A stretch of 64,000 bases of DNA from positions 28,893-92,892 of the forward strand of contig CADCDO010000010.1 in the NCBI GenBank assembly GCA_902800345.1. Direction: 5' to 3'. This document shows positions 61,457 through 64,000 of the stretch, piece after piece (within the stretch, counting starts at the first letter, position 1; every line of letters begins with the position of its first letter). Source of the DNA: Fibrobacter succinogenes. GTDB lineage: Bacteria; Fibrobacterota; Fibrobacteria; Fibrobacterales; Fibrobacteraceae. Made by a program: the position numbers and the translations under genes. Below the pieces are notes generated by a model. The model made no database searches and was not told the origin of the DNA. It saw only the letters and a program-made list of their open reading frames with translations.

Positions 61457-62632
61457 ATGATCGTTTCAAATTTTAGTGATAGCATTAAGTTCGTTGGGGT
61501 GGATGACCGCGAGATTGATTTATTTGAAGGGCAGTACAAGGTTCCTGATGGAGTTTCGTACAATTCCTACGTGATTTTCGACGAGAAGATTGCTGTCACG
61601 GATTCCGTGGACGCACACAAAGTAATCGAATGGTTGTCAAATGTTGAAAATGCGCTGCAAGGCAAAACGCCCGACTACCTGATTGTCCACCATTTGGAAC
61701 CCGACCACGCCGGAGGCATTCTCGAATTTATCAAGAAGTACCCAGACGCAACCATCGCCGCATCTGCAAAGGCGCTTGCGTTCATCCCGCAGTTCTTTAA
61801 GCTCCCGGAAGGCACAAAGACGCTCACGCTCAAGGATGGCGACACGCTTTCGCTCGGCAAGCACACGCTAAAATTTATCGCGGCCCCGATGGTCCACTGG
61901 CCCGAAGTCTTGCTCAGTTATGACGAATCCGAAAAGATTCTGTTCTCCGCCGATGCATTCGGTACATTCGGACTTTCTGGCAAGCTCGGCGAAGACTGGG
62001 TAAGCGAAGCAAGACGCTACTACATCAACATCGTCGGGAAATATGGCATGCAGGTGCAGAACGTCTTGAAAAAACTCGCCGGTATCGAAGTTAAGACGAT
62101 TTGCCCGTTGCACGGTCCGGTTCTTACAGACAATTTAAGTTTCTACATTGGTAAGTACAACACCTGGAGCAGTTACGCGCCTGAAACGCAAGGCGTTTTT
62201 GTCGCTTACGCAGGTGTGTATGGCCACACGGCAGAAGCCGCAAAGAAACTCGCCGAATCACTCCGCGAAAAAGGTGTTGACGTGACGATTATGGATTTAG
62301 CCCGCACATATTCTTCGGAAACAGTCGCACAGGCATTCCGCTACAGCCATCTCGCCGTATGCGCGACAACGCTTGACGCCGGGCTCTTCCCCGCTGCCGA
62401 AAAGTTCCTCACGCACCTCAAGGCGAAAAACTACAGCAACCGCAAAGTGGGCATTGTCGAAAACGGCACTTGGGCACCCATGGCAGCAAAAAAAATGCAC
62501 GAGATTCTCGACACGCTCAAGAACGTGACATTCTGCGAAACGACGGTCTCGCTCAAGTCCGCTCTCGATGAGACTTCTGCCGCAAAGCTTGAAGAACTCG
62601 CTGTAGAATTCGCGAAAGACTTGGGAAAATAG
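61457..62632 (+). CDS. Flavodiiron protein (A-type, FprA-like)
   Basis: The protein is 391 residues with the two standard modules. The metallo-beta-lactamase-like diiron domain has HHLEPDHAGG (H-x-E-x-D-H), HWPEVLLSY, SADAFGTFG and CPLHGPVL, the full ligand set. The flavodoxin domain starts near 255 with VAYAGVYGHTAEAAKKLAES. The family reduces oxygen or nitric oxide to water or nitrous oxide and protects anaerobes. The start is the ATG at 61457; a longer frame runs into the repeat. It is divergent from iorAB, and both use low-potential electron carriers. Confidence 0.93.
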   Translation: MIVSNFSDSIKFVGVDDREIDLFEGQYKVPDGVSYNSYVIFDEKIAVTDSVDAHKVIEWLSNVENALQGKTPDYLIVHHLEPDHAGGILEFIKKYPDATIAASAKALAFIPQFFKLPEGTKTLTLKDGDTLSLGKHTLKFIAAPMVHWPEVLLSYDESEKILFSADAFGTFGLSGKLGEDWVSEARRYYINIVGKYGMQVQNVLKKLAGIEVKTICPLHGPVLTDNLSFYIGKYNTWSSYAPETQGVFVAYAGVYGHTAEAAKKLAESLREKGVDVTIMDLARTYSSETVAQAFRYSHLAVCATTLDAGLFPAAEKFLTHLKAKNYSNRKVGIVENGTWAPMAAKKMHEILDTLKNVTFCETTVSLKSALDETSAAKLEELAVEFAKDLGK

Positions 62633-62828
62633 ATAACAGCAACTAGACGGTCTTGGCTTTCGCGGGAACTTTTTTTCATCCCAATCCGTAAAATTCCCTG
62701 AAAAAGCGTCAACCTTTTTCAGGGGGGATGATCAGCAGGTTGTCCGTCTCCGCAAGAAAATCCTACAAGAATGCAAACGCAATGATAAAGGACATCCTAA
62801 ACAAGTAAAGAATTGATTGACTTGTTCA

Positions 62829-62865
62829 GGGAAAAGAAAAAGACCGCAGCATTTTTGCTACGGTC
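62829..62865 (-). terminator. Terminator of leuS
   Basis: The stem GACCG(C)AGCA / TGCT(A)CGGTC with a T-rich loop is followed, on the minus strand, by TTTTTCTTTTCCC. It lies about 200 bases beyond the leuS stop. Confidence 0.7.
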
Positions 62866-62878
62866 CTTATAATGCTTA

Positions 62879-63006
62879 TGGATCCTATCGCGTCCTCACG
62901 GACGCTCCAGGATGACTCTCGGGTCTGGATCCTGCTCCTACGAACCTAATTCAACTAAGGCACTAAAGTGCCAAGTTTCATATATCCGCCTTCGGCGTCA
63001 GGATGA
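62879..63006. repeat. Two dispersed repeat units between fprA and leuS
   Basis: Unit one, 62879-62916, is GGATCC...CCAGGATGAC. Unit two, about 62988-63006, ends GTCAGGATGACG after CGCC/GGCG stem bases. The 434-base interval has no coding frame; apart from these units and the leuS terminator I see nothing in it. Confidence 0.6.
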
Positions 63007-63066
63007 CGACGTGACGCAGGTTCGTGATGGCCACGGGGCTATTCGCCCCTCGCCATGACATGCGGA

Positions 63067-64000
63067 TTATGCCGGCTTGACAACGATGTTGACCAACTTA
63101 CCAGGCACAACAATTGCCTTGACGACCTGCATTCCCTTCATGAACTCTTTCATCCTATCATTTTCCATGGCGAGCTTTTCGAGGGCGGCCTTGTCCATGT
63201 CCTTGGCGACAGAGGCCTTAGCGCGGACCTTGCCGTTCACCTGGAACACGACTTCCACGGTGTTTTCTACGGCCTTGGAGTGGTCGGCTTCTGGCCAGGC
63301 GACGTTCGTGAGCGATTCGTTGTGACCGAGTATGCTCCACATTTCTTCGGCGATATGCGGGGCAAACGGGTGCAGCAACTTGACGAATGTTTCGCACGGT
63401 TCGCGGTAGCGCTTGTCCATCTTCATCATTTCGTTGTTGAAGATCATCAGCTGGCTAATCGCGGTGTTGAAGCTCATGTTCTCGATGTCGCTCGTGACCT
63501 TGATGACGGTCTGGTGCATCACCTTCTCGATTGCTTCGGGAGCAGTCTCGTCAATGAACACCGGGGCTTCATCGCTATCGCCGACAACGGAACGCCAGGC
63601 GCGGCCGAGGAAGCGGTTCATGCCTTCGATGCCCTTGGTCTGCCACGGTTTCACGGCGTCCAGCGGGCCCATGAACATTTCGTACAAACGAAGGCTGTCG
63701 GCACCGTAGTCGCGAACCACGTCATCCGGGTTCACCACGTTCTTCAGGGACTTGCTCATCTTCGCCACGATCTGCTTGAGCTCGATGTCGGTTCCCTTCT
63801 TGAAGAACTTTCCGTTCTTTTCTTCCACTTCGTCAGTCGGGACCTTGGAGCCAGCGGCATCTTCGTAAGCGAAGGCGAGAATCATGCCCTGGTTGAAGAG
63901 CTTCTGGAACGGTTCGTCGGTAGAGACGAGGCCGAGGTCGAAGAGCACCTTGTGCCAGAAGCGGCTGTAGAGCAGGTGGAGCACGGCGTGTTCGGCACCG
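63067..64000 (-). CDS. leuS: Leucine--tRNA ligase, C-terminal part
   Basis: The 3' end of leuS is present and the 5' part lies beyond the window. The frame continues to the last base, where GAEHAVLHLLYSRFWHKVLF is the conserved region before the KMSKS loop. KMSKS is intact (IVAKMSKSLKNVV). The anticodon-binding helical domain follows, and the end has the LeuRS C-terminal domain (VVFQVNGKVRAKASVAKDMD). It charges tRNA-Leu. About 310 residues are visible of the usual 800-900. Confidence 0.95.
   Translation of the reverse strand, partial: GAEHAVLHLLYSRFWHKVLFDLGLVSTDEPFQKLFNQGMILAFAYEDAAGSKVPTDEVEEKNGKFFKKGTDIELKQIVAKMSKSLKNVVNPDDVVRDYGADSLRLYEMFMGPLDAVKPWQTKGIEGMNRFLGRAWRSVVGDSDEAPVFIDETAPEAIEKVMHQTVIKVTSDIENMSFNTAISQLMIFNNEMMKMDKRYREPCETFVKLLHPFAPHIAEEMWSILGHNESLTNVAWPEADHSKAVENTVEVVFQVNGKVRAKASVAKDMDKAALEKLAMENDRMKEFMKGMQVVKAIVVPGKLVNIVVKPA

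Noticed and set aside
1..64000. tRNA genes, rRNA genes, insertion sequences, prophage
   Set aside because: I saw no cloverleaf-type sequence, rRNA motif, transposase, integrase or phage structural gene on either strand.

Overview
The window reads as chromosome of a Fibrobacter-type bacterium (phylum Fibrobacterota). The evidence is two lipoproteins with the Fibrobacter 'major paralogous' (FISUMP) domain behind serine-rich linkers, a TIGR02147-family regulator fused translationally to one of them, Gram-negative envelope genes (TonB/ExbBD, Lpt, MlaD-like) and promoters with a TAnnTTTG/TATATT -10 region like those of the related Bacteroidota. No tRNA, rRNA, CRISPR array, insertion sequence or prophage is visible. 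Several start codons were moved inward from the longest reading frame; the reasons are given in the entries.

Region 1 (1-12.0 kb) looks like metallophore and envelope transport. A minus-strand operon (two YbtP/YbtQ-like ABC half-transporters, a type II thioesterase and the beginning of an adenylation enzyme) faces a plus-strand operon tonB-exbB-exbD-RND exporter-LolA-like protein-outer-membrane beta-barrel, followed by a PchR/YbtA-like AraC regulator. The RND gene is broken by a one-base frameshift.

Region 2 (12.0-28.7 kb) holds a Cys-rich unknown, the TIGR02147-FISUMP pair, and a small regulon: a PatB/MalY C-S lyase, a LysR regulator and a DUF4418-permease-ATPase transporter. The lyase and transporter promoters are near-identical and share a LysR-type box (TATAG-N7-CTATA) at the same distance from the -35. 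Then come a sodium:solute symporter, rsmG, an unknown secreted protein, queH, a second FISUMP lipoprotein and a YgiQ radical SAM protein.

Region 3 (28.7-34 kb) is accessory: an AT-rich solitary PD-(D/E)XK nuclease-like gene, prmA, and a cluster of decaying Fic genes (one with a degenerate active site, one with an in-frame stop, one 3' remnant).

Region 4 (34-49 kb) is mainly housekeeping: glucokinase, plsC, RNase R, an RgpF-like protein, a histidine-phosphatase lipoprotein, uvrC, a ZapB-like coiled-coil protein built from twelve 14-residue repeats, zapA, a probable 6S RNA, a serine hydrolase, a DksA-type regulator and a large lipoprotein. Region 5 (49-64 kb) has the compact minus-strand set lptC-lptA-lptB-rpoN-hpf-hprK-mlaD, which parallels the E. 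coli lpt-rpoN-hpf-PTS locus with hprK in the place of ptsN. It continues with a frameshifted higBA module, two unknown membrane proteins, iorAB, a flavodiiron protein and the 3' part of leuS. Hairpin repeats of the GTCATYCTGA...GAAGRATCCAGT type are scattered between genes in the second half.
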